A stretch of DNA of 48,000 nt, from positions 30,687,001 to 30,735,000 of the forward strand of contig NC_092568.1 of NCBI RefSeq assembly GCF_037975245.1, written 5' to 3'. This stretch comes from Apostichopus japonicus. Lineage: Eukaryota > Echinodermata > Holothuroidea > Aspidochirotida > Stichopodidae. Below are positions 35,160 to 48,000 of the stretch, piece after piece. Each line of letters starts with the position of its first letter. Positions within the stretch are counted from its first letter, which is position 1. Both the position numbers and the translations under genes were made by a program. Below the pieces are notes generated by a model. That model had not been told where the DNA came from. It did not search any database and worked only from the letters and a program-made list of their open reading frames with translations.

Positions 35160-38100
35160 ATTGTTGGTGTCCCACCAACTGAGATTTATTCCTGACTAAG
35201 GACAGGCTGCCCTGACAGCTTGTTGCTGGGATCTTAGTGACGTCTTACAATTGCTGAGAATTTAATTTCCGAATGACGTATAAAAGTAACCAGCACCCTG
35301 AAAGTTTATACTGAATACAAGAAGAAGAAAAAAAAAAGGATGAATATTGAAATTAATAGATTTTTCCGAAAATCAACCCGAATGTACAAACTTTGTTGCT
35401 CTTCGTGTTTCGAAGTTCTGCCTTCATTTCTCTTTTCTTTTTTTCGTCTTGTTGTTTGCTGCATATTTTGGATTAATTTTTTTTTTTATGCGTTGGTACA
35501 TTAACCTAATTGATAGAAATGCAAAGCGCTCAAGCCTAATATAACAATCATTACATGAAATCTACTCGCTAAGCACACGAGGACTTCGGCTTCATTTACT
35601 TTCCTCTACGTATCAGTCAATATATTACAAGCCCACACAAATAAGAATACGTCATGTCACAGACTCATTCTATCGCCAATTATATCTTGTCGTGTGTCTA
35701 ATGTGTTATTTTAGATATATGGAATGAGAAAGTCAGATTTACATTAATACATACCTATTGCAGTGTTGTTTTCCCCCTTTTATAACTCCACTTCATTGCA
35801 AATAACAGACCTCTCTGCTTTCTATCGGTACTTGAAAGATACACTTCGGTTTGATTTCTTTGGAATATTTAAGGAACAAATTCTTTTTATTACAGCTATA
35901 TTAAGCTATATTACCCACAGCTCATGCATAATTCAGTTCATCATAGTAGCCACAAGATTAGCAAGTTTTCACAATGTGTCAGTGTCATTAACGTAATTTG
36001 TGGAATAAATTTATTCACTTGATAAAAGTATCATACAGAGAATATAGAGTTTGGCACCATCTTAATTTCAAATGGGTAATACGAGAGGATAATTCATCTT
36101 TGCCTGATGAAAAAATAAACATAATTCTGAGTATCCCTGGTGAAACTTGTGTTCAACTCATACGTACCGTTTTATGAGATCAACCACATTTAAAGTTGAT
36201 ACGTATTTGTACCCAAGTGAACTTGAAGCAAACAGATGTGATGTCATAGAAAAGTACGCTGACAAATTTCTATTAAGTTTTTCTTCAAAACATACATCCA
36301 ATATACTTCTCAATGTGGACTTTATATGCATGTCAATATGAACGGACCTCGAGCATTGCAATATTGTTAGTTTCATATCCCATGAGGTGAAAGTTCGATC
36401 ATATTGCAAATCCAGGGGCGTAGATATAGACTTCTGTTTTAATGGGGATGGGCAACCTTTTTCTATGTGGGGGGGGGGAGGGGCAGGCATTAGCTTTTCC
36501 TTAATTCTCACGATTTACGGGCAAACTGACAGATATTTTAGGCTTTCCTCAGGTAAAAAAAAAAAAAACATTTCCTCTGAACTATCCTTTTAGTTTCATA
36601 CCAGATCGACAAATTCTTTATCCAACATTACTCGTTTTAACCAACTTTGAAGGACGTCTGCAATTCACCAAATAAGCAAAGATTGTTTATGGAAGTAGGC
36701 TAACTAAAGATTGGTTATAGTGTGTTAAACCAGTGAATTGTTCTCTAATTGAACGCACATGATATATCCATGAAGAATAAGTTGATTCATTAATATTCAA
36801 AATTCGACATGACTTCGTGGAGTTAAGATGGTACTGCATCTGTACAAAAAAAATACACCTTTCTTGTAAACCGTTCCTATAAATTTATTTATCTATTTAT
36901 TTATCACATTATAGGTATTAAAATTGTAACTTTTTTTTTGATAAGTAATATCTTCGATTGGTCTAAAATCATGAACAGGGTTGGGATCTTCACATTTTCT
37001 GAATAGGAGATATGAAAGCAGTTTTTCATAGACGAGGTATGGGATCTTAAAACAATTATTTGTAAATGGCTGCCAATTTACTAGAAAAATATTTAAATGC
37101 CCAGTAAGTCATTTTGATCCGAAACGTGCAAACTGGCTGCACGCACTTATTTCAGCTAAATTTGGAGTTGCGTACATGCTTAACGGCGTTGACATAATAC
37201 TAAAGGTATATGATCATTAACATCCCGTAAAACACAACACAAGGGAATAACGCTTCTTATTACATCATTAAAACACCCAATTAAAATGCTTTCAAACTAC
37301 ATCCTAAAACTACATCCTTTTATTATCTGTTTTGCCCACGTATGTTGTCTTAAAATGCATACCGAAGAAAGAACGAGTATTTCTCTTTCATTGCCAAAAC
37401 GTGTCTCTCCGCAGGTTGTAGACATATACTTTTTTATTTGTTCTTGGTATCTCATTTCACTGACATTTATATCCCTCCTCAATTGCCATGAGGTTTCCTT
37501 CTTGTTCATCTTGCTTTAAGCTGTGTCATTCTATTTTGCTTCAGATATTCTTTTCACCATCTTTGTTTCTTGGCCCATCTATTGTTTTACATCCCCCCAA
37601 AAAGGACGAGAAATGTGGATTTTAATTTTCCAAACTTGTCACGTCTCAGGTTGTTAACATATATTTGTTCCTTGAGCTTGTTCTCTGTTTTCTCTTCCTC
37701 GACATTTGTTTCCGTCAACAAAAACGCCCTTTTTCTATTTAAAGTGGTTAGATTCTATTTTCTACAGGGTATTCTTTACCAACGGCGTGCGCAGGATTCC
37801 AAACGTGGATGGGCCAAATTGTAAAAATCCACCTGACTGGTTTAGGTGGGAGCTGAAAAGTGCCAGATGCGAATGAATACTTTTTATAAAGAAGGGAGTG
37901 TGTCTGGTCGATGAGGCCGACTCCCATGTAGGGGGAGAGGGACAGGAGGTCCTCCCGGATCATTTTAGTTTAGTTTAGACATTTAATGGTCCATTCTGGG
38001 GCATATTTCGACTATGAGCTTGGTCTATAATTAGCTCTTAATGCAAGGTTCTGTTAATAAATCATCTTGATGTGTGTGGGGGTGTCTAATTCATACCCCG

Positions 38101-38689
38101 AAAGTAAACAATCCTCCAACTTAATCATTTACAACCGACTGACGATAGAAGGATCGACCAATCCACTCCCCCACATCCCACCCACCTTCCCCCACCCTAT
38201 TTGTGCACGTCTCTGTTCTTTCATCATCTCCATTGTTTTCTGTCGTTTGAGTGGCATGTGCACATCACTTATAAAGCATACATGTCATAACTTTGTGATT
38301 GTCTACTCCGGATGGATAAATTTGCCTTGCATTATTCACATTTTGCCGTCAACCGAAGGACAATCCAAAATGTATAAGAGCTATCTGTATGTAATTCGTC
38401 GCTGCCAACCTGTCCAGCTGCTGCCACGGTAGTTTCTTACATGTGAGATTTCAACAGTTTATCAGTTAAGTCATATAGTCATATTCTCCATTCTCATATT
38501 GCGCAGTGCCCACACACTGTAGGGTAGTTGAAGGCTATTCGGAGTTGTGCTACATGCATCTTACGGCAATCTGGTTTTCTTTTGACATTAGAGTAGATAT
38601 GTTCTATATACAATGTACCGTATCTCACCTACATATGCGGTTGAAAAGTAGTTTTTTTGATTACTTTGTTGTATTAAGCATTGTGTGTA
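35160..38689. other. No gene seen
   Basis: AT-rich. Apart from the possible hAT end at 36413 and a similar G/C-rich phrase at about 37781-37970 (CAACGGCGTGCGCAGGAT...), nothing structured was found. Open frames show no family resemblance. Confidence 0.55.
36413..36490 (+). mobile_element. Possible isolated hAT-like terminus
   Basis: CAGGGGCGTAGATATAGA followed by a G-run at about 36470 resembles a hAT left end (CAGGGGCGTAG...). No matching inverted end or 8-bp duplication was found downstream, so it would be a broken copy. Confidence 0.35.
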
Positions 38690-38926
38690 TTGTATTTTAG
38701 ATCTTCCTGCAAGCAAGAACTCGCGAAGAAGCCATCATTGGCTTATCAAAGCCGAAAGCTGACCAAAGTCAGTCTCTTAGACTCATATTTTAACGTCCAT
38801 GATTATGAATTGTCAACAACACTGTAACCACTGTAACTGGACGACATACATTAACGTTTGAGGGACTCGAACTCGGGACCTTATGATTGAAAGGCACCGG
38901 CGTTAATCACTGAGCTAACACTCCCT
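38690..38926 (-). mobile_element. tRNA-derived SINE, copy 2 (A and B boxes present)
   Basis: Read on the - strand it begins GGGAGTGTTAGCTCAGTGAT. The A box is TAGCTCAGTGA (complement 38907-38917) and the B box is AGTTCGAGTCC (complement 38863-38873), at normal tRNA spacing. The body after the head matches copy 1 in GPA2 intron 2. I see no clear poly-A tail. It is likely a family specific to this lineage; I do not recognise a named one. Confidence 0.75.
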
Positions 38927-39179
38927 AATTGTTTGATGCCATATCATCGTGTTACTAAAGTCTTCATTTTCACATAATACACTTACACCTGTAGACCTAA
39001 TAGTTGTCATTCTCCAGTTTACTCCCTACCCTCTTCCCTTAATCCCTAATCCTTAATCTTTCTGCCTCTACATTTTATCTTCTACCTCTCCTGTTCCCAC
39101 TGTTGGTTTCTTTCTACTCGCCATCCTTTGTCTACTAATCCTCTTACATTTATCTCTTTGTGTTCACCCTGATCATGAA

Positions 39180-39300
39180 CCTGTCTGTGTTCTGTAGGTG
39201 TATGTGCATGGGTGTATATGTCCCTTCTGTTACTGTAACTTGTGATTCAGCTTTGAAGAATATCCTGCTAGGATCGAAACGCCAGGCCCTCTTACTTTTA
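39180..39300 (+). mobile_element. Possible retroelement end with conserved-looking hairpin
   Basis: CTTTGAAGAATATCCTGCTAGGATCGAAACGCCAGG contains the hairpin ATCCTGCTAGGAT. Phrases of the type 'GAAGA..hairpin..CGAAACG' recur at ends of dispersed retroelements, including Penelope-like ones, in invertebrates. There is no second copy in this window, so this rests on resemblance alone. Confidence 0.3.
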
Positions 39301-42300
39301 CACATTCAAGACATAAATATAGCAATTACGTAATTGGTTACATCATAAAGTTTTTACTTAGTCCACTGTACTGCTTCAGCCTATAAATACATCTTGTAAT
39401 ATTACAGAAGTATTTGCAAAACCTTACTGAATTGGTAACATTAGATGGTGTTACATAGTTCGCTGTACTGCTAAGGCCCACATTTTGTCATATCGCAATT
39501 ATATAAGCAAGAGCAAAAGAAATCGTTATAACATTGTTAATTTATGATGTCACACTGTTTTTTCGTAGACTTATTCTCTCAACACCTATTGCTTGAACAC
39601 CTGAAAATGGACCGTATCATGTGACCATTGGTGGCAAGCCTTTCTACAAACAACTTGGGACACTATTAGGGGAACTGGTTAGACTTTGTGTAGACGCTTT
39701 ATGCAAATTTTCGTTTGCGCCTGCGTCTTAACGCACATTAATACGCTGCATTATAAATACCTCCCCACTGGCTCTTGCCTCGCCCCCTTTGTAGTCGTTC
39801 ACTATCGATATGGGTTAATACAGAGGGAGGGAGTGATGCCATAAAGAACAGCAGCGGATGGAGGAAACCCCTTGACGTGTAGCCTCTGGATCTCAGTGTA
39901 GAAAAGGTCGTATACAACAAGAACGAAACTAAAATAGACTGATTATTATTCCACCCCTGTGCGCTATTATATATACTTCAAGTGCAAAAACAACTTTACA
40001 ACAGACTTCTCACGTTACTGTATATAAACACTTAATATCCTCATATTCGGCGAAGAATTTGTTTTAATTTCTTTCTTTCTTTTTTTTTGGGGGGGGGAGT
40101 GGGCGGGGGGGTATGATGTTGGTTTTAACTATTCAAAGACCAGACGAAATTAACTTTAAACATGTGGTATTTCGTCTCATGTATTAGCCTCAAGCTTAAA
40201 TTAAAAAACAAAATATACGCTGGTTTGTTCATGTGACGTCATTTGTATTCTGTCTTTTTTTCTTTCTTTGTTAAAAAAAAATTGACATAGAATTTCCTGC
40301 AGACATTTTGCTCTCCAGGAGTTGCATTTTCCTTCCGACTTTGCTAAACACGTCATAATTAGTTACTCGACTTTTGTAAGATCCATATATATAGACGATT
40401 GCTTCAAGCTGAATATGATCACAGAATATTACTGAATTAACAACGAACACATTCGGTAAGAGAGGAAAGTACACAGAGATTGAAAATTAAGGTGAAACAG
40501 GGACATAGACGCGTGTGTGTATTGCGCATGCTATTCCAACTCTAATTGACTCGTGATGCCTCCTTTGACCATGATCACAGGACAATATAAGGGGACGATA
40601 TAAGGGGAATGAGGTTGCCAGAGGTTCCATTTGTTGGTTCTGTCTTGGGCGTTATGTTTTATTATTTAATGTTTTAAATTATCTATACCATGATTGCACG
40701 TCCGACAAAGAAAAGTATATTACTAGTGTCTAATTTAACGTCACTTGCGCACTCCCCCTATCTCACTCTGACACATATTCTTATGATGGAATTTAAATTC
40801 ACAAACCTTTGGTATATACTCGAATAAACTATACAGCCATGTGAGTATTCTAGTGTTTACAAACGTCTCAGTCGATTGATGTTATATTTTATATATTGCA
40901 TATCTGAGATTTCGTCATTATACTCTCTCGGTTTATGCAAATATCTAGCCGATAGAGAAATATGTAGCCGATTGCTTCAAGCAGAGATAAAAATCACAAT
41001 GCAATAAAATAATTTAGAGGGAGGTACGAAAAGAAAAAACAACAAAGTACAAAATTTGAACTCTGAAACTGGAAACTCATCTTTGTAAATCATCAAAGCA
41101 AAAATGACTGAGAAGATTTCGAACCAATAACTTCTGGGAGTTTTGTTTGTCAAAACAATATACCTTCGATTAAAATAGTGATATTTATCAAGATATGGTC
41201 TCCTTATACCAGATACAGATAAACTAATTTTAAAGTTTTCCTTCTTCCAATGTGCATTTGCAAATTTAAAGTTTTAAAGTTAATTGAAATTACTGAAGTT
41301 ATTCGACGGTGTTGTATATACACAGAGATGAAAGGACAGGACGAAAAAGAAAATGTATGGTTATACCCTCCAGCCATGCACTCGAAGTAACAAATTAACC
41401 CCCCCCCCCTTCTCCACATCCCCATCCACTCGGAAAAGTCCTCCCCCCCCCCACTTATTCCTTTATTAACAAACTACAATTTCTTCATATTGAATTTCTC
41501 GGACGAAAGTTATCAGAAGGAAGAGGGATATTTTTCCTCAAATGAGAAAACAAGAAATTAGCTTCTGTGAAGTATGGACAAAACAAAACTTCGTGTATAA
41601 AATAACCCAAAAATGCAATTGTATCAATTAAGCGCCCCTTCCCAGCCCTTCCGTTCAATACCAAATCCTACATATAACCGCCCATCCGATTGTGTACACT
41701 TGTACTATTTTTTATGCTTTGGGTGCTGTCCCTCACTCACGTACTTCTCTCCTAACCCCCCCCCCCCCCACACACACATCAACCACCCCAACCCCACCTC
41801 AACCCCTTCAGCTCGATCAACAATCAACGTTCCCCTCTTTATACGGAGGTCAATCAAGTAATCGGAAAATTCAATTTAAACCGATCAAGGATGATCGATT
41901 TCTGAAAGTGTCATCATAACTACTGAAATTATTTTGTAAAATACCATCAATTCCGCTTTTGTTAATAGTTAAGTTTTTGATTTGTTCTCTTCCGTTTTTC
42001 TACTCTTTTCTTCAGTTGATTTGTGCTCTAGCAGTCGCTAAATCTTACAAAGCCCCACCCCCCCCCACAAAAAAATTGCCATCAGAAATTATTGTTTAAG
42101 ATGGCACTCCCACGACATTTGCTTCATGGTCAATTACCATGACTCTAGCAGCATCATTACCAAACGGCAAAAGCTGTAATTGTATTAGAATTTTGTTCAG
42201 AAAAAAATATTATACATACAACCAAAACTTTGATATTACCAAACCGTCGAATGTCAATAAAACTTATAGTTTTCTATTTTAATTTAGTTTCATAAACGTG

Positions 42301-45300
42301 GTCATCTCTTCATTTCAATGAGCTATTTCCCGTTAGTAGAATATAGCGACGCGATAATGTCAAATGTCTCAAAGCCATCTTACTTAGGGCTGTCCAATTG
42401 AATTCTTTGGACATGGTACACAAGAAAATAAAATGATGCCTGTTGGGGCCAACTGAAGTAATGATAGGTATATCGTTTTGCGTTATATTCTAACTCGAAG
42501 CAGTCAGTGAAAAATGATATGAAATATGCTGTGCACGCACGTAGTATTTTAATGACTGAGGCATTGAGGAGATTAAAAATCGACTCTACAAGTTCAAATG
42601 GTGTCAAATTATTTCAGGTTTATCTTCGATGGAACGCTTTTCGTAAACTTTGGTAACGTATATGCACGTCTTTCACTCAGGCCTGACGGGAGGGTCTAAG
42701 GGAGAGGGGGCGGGGGGGGGGGCTATATACAGCTCCGAGCAGTGGTATAATATAAGATAAAGAATAATTTAGTCTCGGTTAAGTATACTTGGTGTCGAGA
42801 GAACGTAGACTTCCGACAGACGGCCCACGTGACATTGTTGGCACGGGGCCCGAACTGTTCCTCAACGAATGGGGAAAAAGAAATTAAACTTGTAAGTGAA
42901 ATATTCGCAGTTGAACACGATAAGAACATTATGATTTGCCATGTCCTTTTTAGACTTGTAACACATTTAGACCTTTAGAACTCTATTAGCTATTAAGAGG
43001 GGCGAGATATGGTCAGTGGTTGTCACTAAGGTCCGTATCGTAAGGTTAATTATGGCGCGATTTTGCTCTCTTCTACTGCACGTCCAGACTTCTGAAATAG
43101 AAAAAAACACACACGCGCTCATGCGCGCTCGCTCACGCACAGTCAATTAACCTGGGCCGTACACAATTTCGCAGCAGTTGTCTCAAATGTTTCTGATTTA
43201 CCCCAGGCTATGGGGGTAGAATTGCTTCACGAGTTTCTAGTTCAACTACATCTCTTGATGAAAACACCTCGCAGACATATGTGTAAGTTTAATCATTCGT
43301 ATCAGAACATACATAATTTCCATACATAATCTATTGGTCTATTTCGAGTAATATATAACATTGATGATTCAATATGCAATGGAAAATAAACTTTTGAGTT
43401 CAGATACTAAACTAAAATTGGTTAATTTTGTACCCATATAGGTTTCATTTAATATATGATTCATTCTAGTAAAACAGAAACGTGTGAAATTCATTAACAT
43501 ATAGGAAAATAAGAATAAAAATGTGAGACAAAAAGAAAAAGGGAAATTAGTATTAGTATTAGTAGGAGATAAGTAAATCGGTAGTAGAAATTGTAGAAGA
43601 TTTTAACTACAAGAGGGTGGAACAAAGAAATTTTGATTGATGATTGATGATCGATGATCGATGATCGATGATTGATGATTGATGATTGATTGATTGATTG
43701 TTGGTTTTGCACTTAATAGTTATGGGCATGTTAAGCATATCTTTTGACCCTTGAATAAAGTGATTTACTTTAAACAGAAGACATGTACCAAATGACAAAT
43801 GATACCTATACACAACAGAGCAAGCAATTCACTCCCACCATATCAATAACGAATAGAGGTATGACGTCACAAGTGCAATGAGACAACTTACACGCAGCTG
43901 CAGGTGTGCATTCAGGTGGCAATTTCCGGCAATTGCTCCCAACCGTTCATACCACGTGATAAAAGGTAAACGGTAGCTGATAACAAGACTTAAATTTGAA
44001 AATCTCTCGATTCATATATGCAAATTAAGCCACCTCCATTACATCTGTCACAGTATATGGGTATGTAGAAAGATATGGTCAGTAGAAATGTTATTTTGGA
44101 AAAGAAAGATACATTCTGACGGTTTTTAAAGACCTACTGGAACAGTAATGTAAACAGGGTAACAAAACATTTACTTGTTACTGTGTAGATTCTCCAGTTT
44201 ATTAATCCCTACAGGCAGTAGACCTTACGTCATAGGTACATCTCATACATTACAATCAGGCCTCCAATATAGTTCTGCATATTTCCTCTCCTCTGTTGCC
44301 GTAAATATTTACAAGAGGGAGTGAGGAAGACGTGGGAAGATCCAAGAAGACTTCGCATAACAGATTTGGTATTATATTTACATGCTGTGAATGAACGCTA
44401 CTTTGTAAACACACTCATTTACTATATACAACCACCATCATTTTAAGAAAGTTTATGCCCATATCTGTCCTTATTCGTAAGTTTCAAGCTATACCGCATT
44501 AAGTATTCAATAAAATGGTCTTCTCCCACATGTAGAGGCAGGTGGTATTCAGGTTTAATATGAGTGACCTTGGCCTCCTGTCCGAACTTATCCCTTGTGA
44601 CAAACTAATAAGTGACCAGTAAATACAATTATCATGGATAATGTGTCCGACCTACTGCAGTATATGAACTGCGTCTTGATGTAGGCTTCTTCATTGACCT
44701 CACTGTAATATTACCGCACGCTGTTTGTAAGTATCGCGTGTGTTTCTAAATGTGTAGGTCTAATTGCACTGGACATTAAAGCCACACTTAACAATACGTT
44801 TAACTAGGTCTATATGATATACATATATACGTTGAGCAGTTTATTATAAACTAGTAAGAATGCAAAGCATCTGACCTTTTCGTTGCTATGTTTCCGTTCT
44901 GGACTATGTTTCACTTTGAATAAAAAAACCTCAATTGTATACAAAGTGCATCTTCTCCTGATTTTGTTATGTCATTAAATCTACTCTACTAGGAAATGGG
45001 TTTAATTTTGTAATGGCTTTATCTTGTTACTGACCTGATATACCTACTTATATACCTTTATACGATTATTGTTGGTTTTGGGGTTTGTTTGTGAAGGATG
45101 CATCTTCTTCTATGACGTAAATTGCCCACAGTTTAGTGAAAGAGGTGACTTTCATCGTCTCTTGTTATACTTCCATTTCCGATTTTATGACATTTAAGAC
45201 AAACTTTACTAATGTATTTAAATGACAGCATGAGGCCAAGTCCATTAAGTAACAACATCACTGATCTACATACTTACCCAATGCATGTACTTACACCCAC

Positions 45301-47095
45301 GTTTATGGAACGCCGAGCGTGCCAAAGGATTCTGACAAATGTCCAGATAATACCAATCAAATATTTTCGCATTGCATATGTTCATCCAATCATAAGACGT
45401 ATAAACGAGAAATCAATTGAAATGATATTGAAGTTATTAAAATGAGATTATAAGGCTACCAGAAACATATTGAACAAAAAGAAGAAGTCGGCCTATATAT
45501 AAAGCATATCTTCTTCATTTGTACATCTGTGGACGAGAGTAACAAACTTCTTTATTTTTATTTTTTTCTTTATTATTTCTCGTGACATAGACATTTAGAC
45601 ATATACAAGATTAACTTTAATTATTTAACACGAAAAAAACTATTCCAACCCCATCGACAAAGTACACATTACTGTGATACTCATTTTAATAATAATAATG
45701 TCCACAAAACTATATTTCAAAACCTAATAGATTAGACCACGGCTGTCAATACCTCTCCCAAATATTTACTTTCATATTCTGCTTAAAAATAGGATAGTTA
45801 AGTTTAATTTAAATAATCTAGTGAGGAACGAACCGAGAGTAACAAACTTGATGATCCTATCTACCCATGACAGGTCTCTGGCAATGAAGCTTTGGATATA
45901 TAGCCTATGTTAATTTGACGGGAAAGAAAACTTTCCTTTTTAAATGATACGGTCAGATGTATGAATAATTTATAGGGGCGGGTAAATGGTTTGAAATCTA
46001 AGTGGTAGCTTAGCTACCATTCAAGTTATTCCATTTAATATTACCCAAATAAAATATAGCACAATTCATAAGAGAAAACCCTCAAAAATGTACCGTAGAG
46101 ACAGTTGGTGCGATAAAGCTGCAAAACACCCCATAATTGCCTCCAATCAAACCTATCCCTTCCGCACCTATCTCCCCCCCCCCCCCCCTCCCGCACCCAC
46201 CTCCTCTCACACAAACGTTCAGTCCTCATCAATCCATTTCCGAACATTTAGGTTTTTGCAGGTGACTATTCTGAAAACCAGAATTGGTGTAGAACTTCTA
46301 TACATGAATGCACTAAATTGTTTCCAATGACATTGTATTGAGGTATATAAAGTTTTGCCTAAAGCCATCCTGCAAAACAGAGACGAAGATATATGGATGC
46401 CTTTGTGTTGCTGTTTTTCTTTAACTACTATTTCGTAGAATGTAAATGTCTTCTATTGAAATATTTTAAGAGGATGACTATATATAAACTCCAATTTCTA
46501 GGTAACAAATTAGAAAAGTATTGTATACATATAGATTATGAGAACCTCGTAAGCGAATGTCTTTATTCTCGCTGGATTATCTTTATTTAAATGCATGCGC
46601 AATCATGAATATTTATTAGCTATTGATCAAACTAAAAAGCTAAATTTAAACATTTTGTTGGATCGTATTCTTGCATAATTTTATATACCCTACAATCGCG
46701 CTATGAAACAAAGGTTTTGAAAGTTCAAAACCTAATTCTTTGGCACTTTAATTACATTAATGAATGCAAATTGTGTAGATTTCAAGGTCCCCAGACTCAA
46801 GTTAATAATCTCTTAAATTTAACCTGTATTTATTCTTTTTTCTTTGCCCATTTGCTTTTACTTTTAACTATAACATGTTTTTCAGTCTCTTTAATAATAA
46901 CACCGCATAGATTATTTAGATCTGTTCAAGTGCATGAATTTACCCTTGAAGCATTTTCTCATTTTGTTTTTGTTTTCAAGTTCAATTTATAACTCTTTGT
47001 TATTCATTCTACGTAAGCATGAGATGGATTGGATCAAGGCAGGATTTCACTAAGTGTATTTAAATCCTATAGGATCTTAATATGTAAATGAAACG
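39301..47095. other. 7.8-kb stretch with no gene seen
   Basis: AT-rich. Poly-C or poly-G tracts lie at about 40089, 41399, 41756, 42058, 42708 and 46173. There is a short duplication (GATATAAGGGG) at about 40585, and the GATT repeat at 43.6 kb. Open frames of 60-91 codons look random. Confidence 0.55.
43620..43702. repeat. GATTGATGATCGAT tandem repeat
   Basis: Imperfect 7-bp GATGATC/GATGATT units passing into GATT repeats. Frames on the - strand (Ser/Ile/Asn/His-rich) follow from this. Confidence 0.85.
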
Positions 47096-47903
47096 CATAG
47101 AGACATGGGCGTCAGCAGGTTTCAGAAAGTGGGGGGGGACACTATACTATCTAAGCGGAGCGCCACCATTGGTTGGCGCGTAGCGTACCAGAAAATTTTG
47201 GGTACATAAGACCCCCTAGATCGCAGGAGACGGCCTTCCTGAGTCGTTTTTAGTTACATCAGAACCAGATCTGTGAGGAGAAATTTTGTCTCACAAAACT
47301 AAATTTCGACAGAAAGTACTGGTAGAAAGATGCCGTTCTGACACCAAGGGAAACGAATTACACAGCGTCCATCTCAAACGAAATATTTTCGGTAGTTTGG
47401 TATCATATAATACCCTGCATACAGGCAGAATACTGTCTGTAGGGCCTAAAATATATGATATTACCTTCCTGGTGGGGTCTTCGACTTGTTTTCAAGTTGA
47501 AATGCGTCGTTTTCTCTGATTCACAGTGTAGGGCAAGGGGAATTCCATTTCTGGCGAGAAGGGGTGCTTCCACAAAACACTCTAAAACATCGTTCAAACA
47601 TCGCACAAACTTTTATCAGAGGTCTCGGACGAAGCGGGGAGGGTGAATATCGGAGGAAGGGGGATAAAGGGCCAAGCACTGTTCTAATTTCCAGTGCAAT
47701 TTATTGATAATGATTCTTAAGTTAGATTCTACTTGAATCAGCTCGGCAATTGTGATAGAAAATCGCGCATATGCATGTGATTTTTTTAATAACTGCTCTG
47801 AAAAGTGGGGGGACAAATGATATGATATCCCCTCCACTTTTGCAAGTGGGGGGGGGGGACATGTCCCCCCCGTCCCCCACCTGTTGACGCCCATGCATAG
47901 AGA
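47096..47903. mobile_element. hAT-like non-autonomous element, 792 bp, with 8-bp target duplication
   Basis: The element is 47104-47895. Its terminal inverted repeats are CATGGGCGTCAGCAGGT on the left and the complement of CATGGGCGTCAACAGGT on the right (16 of 17), each followed inward by G-rich sequence. The perfect flanking duplication CATAGAGA lies at 47096-47103 and 47896-47903. The internal open frames (about 60-117 codons) resemble no transposase. It looks like a fairly recent insertion because the duplication is intact. Confidence 0.82.
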
Positions 47904-48000
47904 AATGTTTTGGCCGTGTCTGTTATAAGTGTCATTTTCAATCCTTAAAACAAAAATCCACCAACACAATAACTAGAACGATAGACAAACATTCATTAGT

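Noticed and set aside
36100-36115. CTGATGA as a second hammerhead core
   Set aside because: There is no stem II and no GAAA follows; it is a chance heptamer.

Overview
This window looks like AT-rich nuclear DNA from an animal, most likely a marine invertebrate deuterostome. An echinoderm, perhaps a sea cucumber, is my best guess, but the sequence does not prove the taxon. The reasons are GT-AG introns, one intron-split metazoan peptide-hormone gene, tRNA-derived SINEs, LINE 3' ends with ATT/AAT tails, hAT-like non-autonomous elements with 8-bp target duplications, long TA arrays, many poly-C/poly-G tracts and almost no long open frames. Nearly all open frames of 60-120 codons here are chance or run through simple repeats.

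The one secure protein-coding gene is on the + strand at 10169-15826. It is a complete three-coding-exon glycoprotein hormone alpha-2 gene (GPA2, the alpha subunit of thyrostimulin). The spliced product is 129 aa, with a signal peptide, ten cysteines after it, the cystine-knot CxGxC (CRGFC) and a C-terminal CSC. I see no N-glycosylation sequon. Intron 1 carries about 1.6 kb of CATC/ATCC tandem repeats. Intron 2 carries a SINE copy, a short tRNA-like element and a fragment of a ribozyme-associated repeat. The partner GPB5 was not found. A second, weaker candidate is a terminal exon at 32102-32406 of unknown identity.

The most striking non-coding feature is on the - strand at 28256-28308: a 53-nt motif with every conserved core element of a type I hammerhead ribozyme. 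It has a short palindromic stem III, and a tRNA-type B box abuts its 5' side. Two decayed relatives of the same repeat family lie at 8726-8825 and 15305-15382. This points to a mobile retroelement family (SINE-like or Penelope-like) that carries self-cleaving RNA.

Layout: 1-4.4 kb, no gene, TA array; 4.5-4.7 kb, SINE; 6.4 kb, LINE tail; 8.6-8.8 kb, TA-rich DNA and decayed ribozyme repeat; 9.8-16.4 kb, GPA2; 16.4-23.5 kb, no gene; 23.5-24.05 kb, ~175-bp higher-order tandem repeat; 24.8-25.4 kb, CATT and TA arrays between 20-bp direct repeats; 28.0-28.55 kb, TA array and hammerhead element; 29.6 and 30.3 kb, two arrays sharing a 10-bp unit; 30.7-30.96 kb, broken LINE end; 32.1 kb, candidate exon; 34.0-34.5 kb, hAT-like element with internal foldback; 34.9-35.15 kb, 49-bp minisatellite; 38.7-38.93 kb, second SINE copy; 47.1-47.9 kb, second hAT-like element.
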